A stretch of DNA of 64,000 bases from Neopestalotiopsis rosae. Its lineage: Eukaryota; Ascomycota; Sordariomycetes; Amphisphaeriales; Sporocadaceae. The stretch spans positions 186,001-250,000 of the forward strand of contig JALGAS010000004.1 in the NCBI GenBank assembly GCA_023078685.1, in the 5' to 3' direction. Position numbers and translations under genes: made by a program. The stretch's first letter is position 1. The number at the start of each line of letters is the position of its first letter. Below the pieces are notes generated by a model. The model had not been told where the DNA came from. It worked only from the letters and a program-made list of their open reading frames with translations, and did not search any database. Shown here piece after piece: positions 32,653-41,816 of this stretch.

Positions 32653-33473
32653 GTTGGGATTATTTGCGATATCGTTCGTATCTGGCGAATGATCACAAGT
32701 GCTGCGGTTATAGTTATCGGCGGCGGTGAATTGATCTTAAGACTAGATGATACTTTATTGCGGTAGCTGGTCTCTTTATATTGTTTCAGTGTGTTTGCTA
32801 CTCCTCAGAACATGATGAAAGCGGAGGGCCCTCGTATTCGCTCGATTCGCAAAAATGCGAGATGAGTTCGGGTTGGCAATGTCTCTACATACCACCATGG
32901 AGCTGGGCGTGGCTAGGCGTGAGGGGATGAGAAACAACGAGGGTACCGTAACCGAATGCGCTGCACTGGCCTATAGGGGGTCGTTATCGTATTCGTATAC
33001 TTATGGTAATCCCCAAGCAAGGGCCACGATGTACTAATTGGGCACTATAAGAACTGCCAACCGCCCTAGTCCACGGCTAAGGGTGGGGCAAGACCTTTCA
33101 TAGCAAGCGAGGTTCCGTAAAACTGACCAGACAAACAAATCGTCTATATAGCCAGGAGTCGACGTTGGATTTTGGGGATAGTACCAAGTATTGAGCATTC
33201 TGCACGGAAGCGGCACAAGGCCAATAAGCATAAGATTTGTTCACTTGGGCTGACCAGTCAGATGTAAGCACCTTAAGTACGTTGCTTGATATGTCATCAC
33301 AAACACAACACTAATGCTCGAGGCTAGGTAGTTTTTGTCATAATTTTGTACTTTTGATATTCTTATATATACAACAAGGTCTTTGGATAGATCAGCCTTG
33401 CACATCCAGTGTGTGACCAACCATAATCGTGGTGATTCTACAGACAAGAAGTGTCCAGATGTTTTCCAAGTCT
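32653..33473. other. Intergenic: SDR promoter and 3' flank of the acyltransferase
   Basis: About 820 bp. A minus-strand TATAAAG at 32774-32780 serves the SDR. 33290-33420 is AT-rich and probably the acyltransferase 3' UTR. No gene is seen. Confidence 0.55.
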
Positions 33474-35036
33474 CTAACCAAGGAAGTTTCGGACATTGCC
33501 ACCGACATTCTTGAGATCGAGTAAGAATGTGTCATGACCGAACATGCTCTGCTCTTCACTGAGCTCAACATGCGAGACGTTCCTGTTCCCTCCAAGTCGT
33601 AAGCTATCAGCTACTTCACGTTGTTGCCATGCAGGGAACAAAATGTCGCTGGCGACGCCCATGACCAGAGTTGGGATGTCTCTGAGAGGAGTGAGGCCAG
33701 CAATCAGGTCATCTGGAGGGCGTGATGTCACTTTTACTGGGGAGTTGGTATCTTCGACACTTGACTCTCCTTGCTCAGTATACGGATTTTCTGGCAATGT
33801 CAGGCTACAAGCCGGGTCGTTTGAAGTAATTGGTGTTCCAGACTCGATCGCCTGTTCCGTTTGTGCTCGTCTTGTGGCGGCTGCTTGTTGGGTATCTCTG
33901 CCAAGATCGAACAAGTCCATGCCCTTGCTCACGTAGAGCAGACTGTTTGGATCATAGGTCAAGCAGAACTTTTCTCCCGCGTGGTCGAGGTACGTCTCGA
34001 TCAAAAAGTCGGGGCACAAAGCTGGTGGCTTTTCGGGGTCTGCTCGCCTGCGACCGAATCGTTGTTCCCATTCAGGACCAGATCTGTAGGTGACAGTAGC
34101 AATCTCTCGGGCAAGCTTCATGCCAGCGTGAGGAGGGATCTTGTCGTAATAGTAGCCACGGTTCCAATTGGGGTCCATCATCAGAACCTGGCGTTGCGTG
34201 TGACGCATCGCAATGCTGTACGGGTGGCTTCGCGCAGCACCGCTGATGGAAATGATCCGGCCAACACGAGAAGGAAACAAAACACCCGATGCTAGAGACA
34301 GCATGCCGCCCATACTCGAGCCAACACTTGCGTAGAGCTTGTCGACACCCAAGCTGTCGAGGAGCCGGAATTGCGCTCTGACCATGTCCTCCATTGTAAC
34401 AATCGGAAATCTAGTCGCATATCGCTGGCCGTCGGCAGGGTCGATAGAGCTTGGACCCGTCGACCCAAAGCAGCCACCTATGACATTTGTGCATATCACA
34501 AAGTATTTGTCTGTGTCGAGGCAGCCGCCCGGTCCGATAAACTTCTCCCACCAACCTGGTTGCGGGTTGCTGGGAGTCGAGTGTGCGTGGGAAGATGCCG
34601 AAAGGCCAGTGTATAGCAGAATAACATTGGACTTGTCTTCATTCATCTTGCCCCAGGTTTCGTATGCGATGTCGAATTCAGGCAAGACACCACCCCAGTC
34701 GAGTAGTAGGGGGTCTTTGCAGTGGTACTTTTCGGTCGCACCGGCCGTGTAAGTCGGCTCGGGGCCCGAGGCGAGTGATTTCGCTTCCAGTGTCGCCGAC
34801 CGGGTCTCGAGCGCATCAAGGCACGGGAACGCCATGGCAGGGTTCGACGCCTCGCCTGATGCTGTGCCATTTCGTCGAGCTGGAGATGAGTGCACCTGCC
34901 TCATAGCCTGAGCACCACTGGTGGTCCTCAGCACATGCGCTCTAGCGATCGGGATGGGCGATGTTTCGAGGCTCGCGCATCGTCCTGAAACAGGAAAACG
35001 GCGCAGCGCTGCGGCGCCAAATCTTTGGGCTCGCAT
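33474..35036 (-). CDS. Mitochondrial serine/homoserine O-acyltransferase (MetX family, CysA/Cys2 type)
   Basis: A single exon encodes 520 residues. The MetX alpha/beta-hydrolase core includes [30 protein letters not shown], the nucleophile elbow VGSSMGGM (Ser241), [20 protein letters not shown] and, near the end, [11 protein letters not shown] (Asp) and FGHDTFLLD (His). The long Arg/Ser/Ala-rich N-terminus ([19 protein letters not shown]) is a mitochondrial presequence. The blocks [19 protein letters not shown] and the [18 protein letters not shown] region fit the fungal CysA/Cys2 branch, which acylates L-serine for cysteine synthesis, better than cytosolic Met2 homoserine acetyltransferase. 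That choice rests on memory of the branches, so homoserine remains possible. Its promoter carries a CACGTG box and a near-CYS3/MetR site, consistent with sulfur control. Confidence 0.86.
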   Translation of the reverse strand: MRAQRFGAAALRRFPVSGRCASLETSPIPIARAHVLRTTSGAQAMRQVHSSPARRNGTASGEASNPAMAFPCLDALETRSATLEAKSLASGPEPTYTAGATEKYHCKDPLLLDWGGVLPEFDIAYETWGKMNEDKSNVILLYTGLSASSHAHSTPSNPQPGWWEKFIGPGGCLDTDKYFVICTNVIGGCFGSTGPSSIDPADGQRYATRFPIVTMEDMVRAQFRLLDSLGVDKLYASVGSSMGGMLSLASGVLFPSRVGRIISISGAARSHPYSIAMRHTQRQVLMMDPNWNRGYYYDKIPPHAGMKLAREIATVTYRSGPEWEQRFGRRRADPEKPPALCPDFLIETYLDHAGEKFCLTYDPNSLLYVSKGMDLFDLGRDTQQAAATRRAQTEQAIESGTPITSNDPACSLTLPENPYTEQGESSVEDTNSPVKVTSRPPDDLIAGLTPLRDIPTLVMGVASDILFPAWQQREVADSLRLGGNRNVSHVELSEEQSMFGHDTFLLDLKNVGGNVRNFLG

Positions 35037-36717
35037 TGTGGTGTAGCTTTTGAAGTGAAGAGAAATCGAGGATCCGACAGCTCACGGTATAGAACAGGAA
35101 AGAATGATTAATCTTCTGCAAGCCCGCAAGGACTGCGACTTGTTACCAGATTACTCCATGTTCCGCTGGTTTGTCAGCGGCTACGTAAATCTGAAGGGCG
35201 AAACTATCAGTCAATCATGTTCCGGTTCGGAGCTCAATTGACAAATGATGACATTGCACGTGATGATAGCGGTTATCAATGCACCTCCGGCTCTGTAAGC
35301 TGGCCGGTTTAGCGGGGCAGTTGGCAGCACAGCAACGTTAGCGTATGCTATAGTAGACCCCCACGCCGCGGATCATAGCGGGCCTTCTAGGCTAAGCAAA
35401 TACCTTGTTCTGATAGTCAACCTTCATCGCGAGCTGTCTCGATGACGAGTGGCATCATCCTTAACACCCCGGGCGAAATTTTGGAAAAAAGAAAAGAGAA
35501 AAGAAGACAGGAGTCAGGCTATTAATTCCCTCTGCAAGATTCCCTGTACAGCTCGTCTGGGAACGACTTGGCTTGCATAAATAGTACCAAAACCAACATA
35601 TTGATGGGAAGCCAATGCGGCAGCCAAATTCCTGATTGATAACAGAAAGGTGATTGCTAATACACGTGTCCAAGACAATCACTTATTTTCCATAATATCT
35701 ATTTCACGAGAGATGAGAAGGGATTGTGTACCCGATATCCCTGCATTGCAACATTCGGCAATTATATCAATCCATACGAGCCACGAATGAAATGTGCATT
35801 GCGTATAGTTCAAGAGAGGGTTACAACATCAGAGACATATGATATCCCCGGATTGGTCAGCCCTAGATCCCGCTCGTGCAGAACCGGTCAGCGACATCCA
35901 AAAATTTGAGTTAATATCGTCACTCTCGACCCGCGTGGCATGCTGTGATACATGCCATGATGCCGCCTGTCGTCCGCCAATATCAAGCGGTGATTACAAG
36001 CGTATCATCTCCAGCCGGGAGGCCTACCACAATGCCAGCCCAAATTCCTTCCGTTCAACCCTCCCCAAAATCGAATGCATTATGAAGCGCAAATAAGTAC
36101 TGTACTGCTCAACCCTATGACTGAATGCACTGTCATGCGTTGAGAAAACCAAGATTAGATGCTGCCTCATGGGGTCTTCCGTTACTCCAAGTGAACCTTT
36201 GTTATCCATTGCCACCGGTAAGTCCAGTGATTGACGGTTCCGTAAGACATTTACCGTCCATACCTTTGAATAACAAATTGCCATTGGATGTGATAGGGTG
36301 TCTATCCTGCCTTGAATCTACATGTTAGGTACCCTCGTGGCCGCGAAACACAGGCGCTCTTCTTGAGATTAGAAGTATATGGCAAATCACGGCATCTATC
36401 CAAATTGTATGACAGATCAGCAGTCAAGATATATGTTAAAACAGGAAGGAAAAGACGAAAGTTCTGTTTCATCCTAGGCCAACAATGTATAAAACCAAAG
36501 CGCAATTCTGCTCTTCGAACGAACGACTCGCTTGTTTCCTTATCGACAGAACATTTGCCAGCTCTTTGAAATTGAAAACCTTCCTATAGAACGCCTCATG
36601 TTCAACTTGGAAACGAACCAAATATTGCCCCGAACGAGCTCGACAATCTAGCATCGCACTTCCTGCCGGCCATACTGCTTCGACAAAAGGTGTCTAAACG
36701 GCCAAGAGAAATTCGCA
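35037..36717. promoter_or_regulatory. Divergent intergenic region of 1.7 kb
   Basis: It separates the acyltransferase (-) from the 3CxxC gene (+). The left part has the sulfur-type motifs listed separately. A TATAAAA at 36488-36494 precedes the plus-strand gene by about 225 bp. The middle (35460-36400) shows no coding signal, repeat or RNA gene. Confidence 0.55.
35245..35262. promoter_or_regulatory. Near-CYS3/MetR site plus CACGTG E-box
   Basis: ATGATGACAT (35245-35254) matches the fungal sulfur bZIP consensus ATGRYRYCAT at nine of ten positions. Two bases on, CACGTG (35257-35262) is the Cbf1-type E-box that recruits Met4-class regulators in yeast. The pair lies about 210 bp upstream of the acyltransferase start. 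Binding is inferred. Confidence 0.5.
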
Positions 36718-37209
36718 ATGCCCAATAAGAAGCCAAGGAAGCCAAAGAAGCAGGAGACTTCCTTCACATACCCGAAACTCCATGAGAAAGTTATCGAAGC
36801 CGTACCTACCCAGATTGGCAATACACCTTGGTTCAACCATCGAGGTGACCAACAAGAGCCGAGTAAAGAGTGGGAGACGAACGTGATGGGCCGATTCCAT
36901 TGCAACAATGGGTGTGCTCAAACCACTTGGACAAGCAAGAAGGTGTCGATCGTCATCAGAGGCTACAATGGGAACGGTTACGACGCAATCGTCTTTAACC
37001 AACGCTGCAAATTCTGCAAAGGACTTGGCAAATTTACGCTGGACCAACAGTCATACATCGAACGTATTTCCTATCGACTGCAAAGGTGGGCAGGGTTGGA
37101 CGTAGAGCAGCCTCCCTATGACGAAAAGGAGGGCCCGCCTCACGTGAAAGAATTGTGTGAAGGCTGCAAGCGAGGTTATTGTAAGAAGAAGAATTGGTCG
37201 ATATATTGA
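36718..37209 (+). CDS. 3CxxC-type zinc-finger domain protein
   Basis: A single exon of 163 residues. After a Lys/Pro-rich start (MPNKKPRKPKKQ), almost the whole protein is one zf-3CxxC domain: GRFHCNNGCAQTTWTSKKVS, QRCKFCKGLGKF, YIERISYRLQRWAGL and finally HVKELCEGCKRGYCKKK. Three Cys pairs (FHCNNGC, CKFC, CEGC) and an extra GYC provide the zinc ligands. The domain is shared by vertebrate receptor-transporting proteins and by many small fungal proteins, mostly of unknown role; a zinc-dependent protein- or nucleic-acid-binding function is all that can be said. The 3' end lies 200 bp from the convergent permease gene. A TATAAAA about 225 bp upstream supports this start. Confidence 0.86.
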   Translation: MPNKKPRKPKKQETSFTYPKLHEKVIEAVPTQIGNTPWFNHRGDQQEPSKEWETNVMGRFHCNNGCAQTTWTSKKVSIVIRGYNGNGYDAIVFNQRCKFCKGLGKFTLDQQSYIERISYRLQRWAGLDVEQPPYDEKEGPPHVKELCEGCKRGYCKKKNWSIY

Positions 37210-37410
37210 TTGTCAAATATACGGATTCTCATCAATCATTCATTTCCTGCCTTCGAAAACTCCTGGGAACGACGTGGAGACGTGTCGTAAACGACTTTTA
37301 TGGCGGTCGTGAATCGAGCTGCATTATTGCTCGTTACCTGCTGTGAAGCCTGACTTTCACAAACGGCGCACCAGCGACCGCAAAAGCTAGCTTGAGCTAT
37401 TGCGGGTACA

Positions 37411-39199
37411 TCAGCCAACAATAACATTCTTCAATCGCTTAAACAGTCCAGAGCCAGACGACTCCTCATCCACTCCGTCGAGCCAATCTCTCCTGCCGCT
37501 GGTCACATCCGCCTCGGATGGATTGACCCATTTTGTTTCTGACACACAAGTTAGCAAATCTTCTCAAACTCTTATCAACGATGACAATCAACGTACTGTG
37601 GTAAACCTTCCATCCGATGTAAAGCACTATGAATATCGGAATGACCAGGTAGGAGAATATGAAACCCTTGAGATCAAACGGTGTCAATAGAGTCGTGTAT
37701 CCCGAAATGAAGACCAGGAAGATATTTCCAACAAACAATATCCAAGGCACGTAAGGATAGCCGAATGACTGGAACGGCAACGATGATACCGAAATATTCT
37801 GCGCCTTCAGGGCACTACGGAATCGCAGGTGAGTGAGCCCGATGAATGCCCACGCAATGAACGCAGCTGCGCCTGAGATGTCGAGGAGATATGTAAAGAC
37901 GTTTCCAGCATTCTCTGAGATATTTAGGAGCGAAATCAGTCCAAACAGGTTGGTGAGCACAATGGCATTGACCGGAACACCGTTCTTGGTGGTCTTGGCG
38001 AGGAAACCGGGCGCGCGCCCAACTTTGGCCTGAGCAAATATGCAGCGACTTGCAATGTAGATGGCCGAATTGATGGACGACAAAAGTGTCACTATGATGA
38101 TGGCATTGATGAGATTTCCGGCGCCCGCCCAGCCAGCCTTGTTCAGAGCAATCGTAAAGGGCGATGCAGCAGATTTGGAAGACGCGTTGAGAAGAGCGTC
38201 CGAGTTGGAGGGGACGATGAGACCGGTGAAGAAGACCATGCCAACGTAGACGATTAGGATGCGCCAGAATGTTTGCTTCAGTGCCTTAGGTATGTCCTTT
38301 CGTGGGTTACGAGATTCTCCGCCCGTGATGGCGACTGCTTCGGTGCCAGAGTACATGACTGCGGCGAGGACGAAGACCTTTCCGAAGCCATTGATGCCGT
38401 TGGCAAATGGTCCAGGGTCTTTCCAGTAGGAGAATCCTATGTATTCGCCTCCAATCCCTCCTGTATCGAGCAGACTATAAAGCTCTTGTCAGTCTCAAAT
38501 GCCTATAGCTGAGGAGAACAGGTTGAGTCCGAGTAACTTACATTGCTACAAGATAGAGAATGATGACCACGACGAACTTGAAGGAAGCAAGCCAAAACTC
38601 CATTTCGCCATAGACCAAGACGCCCAGAAGCGATGTACACATGAATACAACCCAACAAATCAGGATCCATGCATAGTTCGGCAATTTATCGGTCCAGAAT
38701 GTCAAGATCAAAGCTGCGCCGTTGTATTCGTTGGCAAGAATTGTACCCTTTTACGATGCGAACGTCAATTGTTTGCTCTGCAAGTCTACAGCTTGTCGCT
38801 GGTAGGTACACTCACCCACATGTACCAGTAATTCCAGCCAAGGGCAAATGAAAATGCCGGATCTACAAAACGCCCCGCAAACTCGTTGAAAGAACCCGTT
38901 GTGGGAAACAAGGTTGCCATCTCGCCCAAGGACTGTGTGACAAAGAAGACATCAATGCCCAGTATGATGTAGCCAATGAGTGCGCCGACGGGACCGGAAT
39001 ACTGCAGAGCATATCCGGTCGCATAAAAGGTTCCAGGTCCAATAACACCGCCGAGGGCAATCATTTGTAAGTGTCTGGACTTGAGCGCACGTCGGACGCC
39101 ATCGTCGATCAGGGTGCCGCTGGCATCAATGACTTCTCCCGAATCTGGCTCCGGCTGGGTGCCCGTCATCGCGGGGTGTTTCTTGTCGGTGTCGGCCAT
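37411..39199 (-). CDS. Amino acid permease (APC superfamily, fungal YAT/AAP type)
   Basis: Four exons (39199-38816, 38747-38542, 38474-37597, 37538-37411) give 531 residues. A hydrophilic N-tail leads to the AAP signature SRHLQMIALGGVIGPGTFY (41-59) in membrane helix 1. Further motifs are FPTTGSFNEFAGRFVDPAFS, TEAVAITGGESRNPRKDIPK and SINSAIYIASR. The hydrophobic pattern fits 12 helices. Splicing the last intron replaces an out-of-frame tail with KTKWVNPSEADVTSGRRDWL, the usual cytosolic C-terminus of yeast/fungal amino acid permeases. It imports amino acids by proton symport at the plasma membrane; specificity cannot be read. Two inverted TGATAAG sites lie 100-165 bp upstream, suggesting AreA/NIT2 control. 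LYC1 and a copper amine oxidase follow upstream on the same strand. Confidence 0.95.
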
Positions 39200-40075
39200 C
39201 TTGCATATTCCGGCGCATGAGTGTCTGAACGAGGGTTGTACAGGTCAGTTCAGGAAGATCCCATCTTTAGTATTTCTTGTGAATGCTGCTCAATGATATG
39301 ATGATAAGCTTATTCGCCAAGGTCAGGGATGATATGATACCCTGGAACTTTAGAGGCTTATCAGGTAGCATGCTAGTGCCCTTGGCCATACATGAGGGAG
39401 ATACTTGAGAAAGCTATTCGTACTCGAAAATAATCAGACCAAGGCCACCTCACCGAGGGGGAGAAGATTCGAGTCACTACTAACCAAAGCTTTTACTTTC
39501 CCAATGCAAAGCTCGTTTCTCCTTTGATCAAATCAAAAGGAATAGGAAGTCTGAAAGGTCTACTACTTGAACCCACACACTATGGTATCTATGATATCTA
39601 ATTACTCTCTGATAAGATTACCCCAGATCGCTGGGTCCGATGTTCTCCACTTCACGGCTGGGGTAAAGTATGCCGTCGGGATTGGAAGTGCGACAACCTC
39701 CGAATGAGTCCGTTCGCCAATCACGATCAAGAGTAGGGACAGGGCGGATCGAGGTCGCTCGCTCGATCCAGTCCTGTGAGATGCCAAGTTGCGTTGAACT
39801 CCAAGTAGAGACCATGTTTAATACTTTCTGAAAAGCAAATTCCTCATCACATGCCCGGTACATGCTTGGTCAATGAACCGATCGCCTTGTCACCAGACAA
39901 TAGATGCCGAATATGACCCTCTTCTTTGCAATTTATATTGCTTTGGATGTTGCTCATTTGCCATGGGAATCATAACCAACATATTTCATGTACTAAATAA
40001 AAGTCCCATATGCTCATCCAAGTCTCGACATGCTCGTGTTCCCTTTTCGATCTGTTTCCTCTCTTATATTTCTAC
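39200..40075. promoter_or_regulatory. Permease promoter and 3' flank of LYC1
   Basis: About 880 bp. TGATAAG occurs at 39302-39308 and, inverted, at 39357-39363, both HGATAR sites for GATA nitrogen regulators. No coding signal elsewhere. Confidence 0.6.
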
Positions 40076-41269
40076 TCAACACCACGCATAGTGTTGGTTG
40101 TTAACCCAAGCCGGGTTTTCTTCTGTGGTGTTGTTATCTTCCTTGAACCAAAGCGCACATGCGACGCTTCTTTCATGTCGCTCAACCCATGTAGTATCAA
40201 TATCGCTCTCTTCCAGGAGGCTGCGCACCAATGGCGAAGGATCCCATAATTTCACTTGGTTAAGTTTCCATTCGGCCGCCTCGGCCTGCGCAGCTTGAAT
40301 CACGGCCTTGAGGGCTGTCGCCTGCTCTGAGTAGTCTCCCGTAGCCGGGGTTGGATTGTCTGCGTGCGGCTTGTTGGCAGTGTCGTCGCCTTCCACGACC
40401 AGACGGAGGATGTAAAGGACATTTCCTCCGTCCTCGTCCTCTTCGCCGCTGTGATCGGGATGTCTGTAATAGCGACGCACCCAAATTGCCCAGACCTGTT
40501 TGCCAGGACTACCAGCGATCGCCCCTTTGATCTCTGACGTCTGTCCGAAAATGTGAATGGTAGCAAAGTCCTCCTTTCTAATATGCCAGAGCATATGATC
40601 CAGACTTGGTAGTATGGTTACGCGCTTTCGTTTCGTGCTAGGACTTGCCATGGCCTTGTACACCATGGCCTCGTCTCTCGAGCAAAGAGACTGAAGTTCA
40701 GACTCAGTCACCAACGTTGCCAGTGCCAGTTTCTGCATCATGACAGGCGGGAATACAAAGTGCCCATTGCTAGAATTTGGCAGCCAGCCCATTCTTGTAT
40801 AGTACTTCTTTCCAATGTCCGAATACAGGACGCTCCCAAAGCTTTTGTCCTTCTCGGCTCGCCATCCGCGCAGCACCTTGGCCAGCTCCTTCATGTGGCG
40901 AGTTCCATAGCCGCGGCCCCTGTATTCAGCAGGACTAAAGACGCTGGCTACGCCGTGAACGTGACCTTGCTCAATGTTGCCCTTCTCGTCACTCAAAAGC
41001 GCACGCTTCCGATAGGTTTCGCATGAGCAAAGCACTTGCCGATGGTGGACAGGCAGGGACTGGTCAACCAGGACCCATGTGGTCATCCCTCCATCTTTCG
41101 CAAGTGGGACCGTCGTGAGAAACTGAGCCTCAGCGATGTAAAGCGGCACGGTCAATGAGTCCCGCCACAGGGCTGCCGTGTTGGACCAGATCTGGATGCA
41201 TTCTTCCGGAGTGGGCTGCGTCAAGTGCAGATCAGGAGAGCTGGATGATGGAAGCTCGACGGTTGGCAT
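40076..41269 (-). CDS. LYC1: LYC1-type L-lysine N-acetyltransferase (GNAT family)
   Basis: A single exon of 397 residues. The N-terminal half is a GNAT fold: TTWVLVDQ..., RQVLCSCETYRKRAL, then motif A VHGVASVFSPAEYRGRGYGT with the acetyl-CoA loop R-G-R-G-Y-G at about 117-122, followed by MKELAKVLRGW and LYSDIGKKYYTRMGW. The second half (DHMLWHIRKEDFATIHIFG, KQVWAIWVRRYYRH and the ILRLVVEGD strand) matches the C-terminal domain of fungal LYC1 proteins. In Yarrowia LYC1 acetylates L-lysine on the epsilon amino group as the first catabolic step. Placement between an amino acid permease and a copper amine oxidase fits amino-acid/amine catabolism. The substrate is inferred by family. Confidence 0.88.
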   Translation of the reverse strand: MPTVELPSSSSPDLHLTQPTPEECIQIWSNTAALWRDSLTVPLYIAEAQFLTTVPLAKDGGMTTWVLVDQSLPVHHRQVLCSCETYRKRALLSDEKGNIEQGHVHGVASVFSPAEYRGRGYGTRHMKELAKVLRGWRAEKDKSFGSVLYSDIGKKYYTRMGWLPNSSNGHFVFPPVMMQKLALATLVTESELQSLCSRDEAMVYKAMASPSTKRKRVTILPSLDHMLWHIRKEDFATIHIFGQTSEIKGAIAGSPGKQVWAIWVRRYYRHPDHSGEEDEDGGNVLYILRLVVEGDDTANKPHADNPTPATGDYSEQATALKAVIQAAQAEAAEWKLNQVKLWDPSPLVRSLLEESDIDTTWVERHERSVACALWFKEDNNTTEENPAWVNNQHYAWC

Positions 41270-41816
41270 TTGTTCAAAGTGTAAATGTTAGTTGAACAGC
41301 GATGATGATTCAATTGCGACTTGCAGTGATTACGTGGAAGACATGCCATATACTGATCAATCTTGATGATGTCAACGAGATGAAATGCGCCATTTCGCCT
41401 GAATATATGACGCTCCACATTCATTAGTGGCTAACCGGGGTATACCGTATATGTATCACCCCATATAAATATTTACATTCTGATCTATATGTGTACCTGG
41501 ATATAGAAAATCATGCTGTTCACTACCAATAACTAGCGGGACGTTCACTTTCTTACCTTCTGTGAAAGAATTGATTTCTTCAATTAAGCCATTAAACACA
41601 GTACAGAAAGAGCTGGTACAATAGAAAAGCTCAGCATGGCACTCCAAGGCGTTATTTAATGGTTCTGCACCTATTCCTGCATTCTCATCCGCTGGCCAGC
41701 CATTGATGATTCGTCCCACAAGGCCAAACAACGAGGAAGAAACCTTCATTAATTCACCTATCTATGGAGAGCGTCTATTTCTAGAACGAAACCAGGTTCG
41801 ACTCCGAGGGAAGATT
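41270..41816. other. LYC1 promoter region with a 97-codon minus-strand open frame
   Basis: About 550 bp between LYC1 (start 41269) and the amine oxidase (end 41817). It includes an ATG-started open frame of 97 codons (41749-41456, minus) reading MKVSSSLFGLVGRIINGWPA and ending in THIDQNVNIYMG, with four cysteines. Its composition is moderately protein-like but no family is recognised. It may be chance, a relic, or a small gene. Confidence 0.3.
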
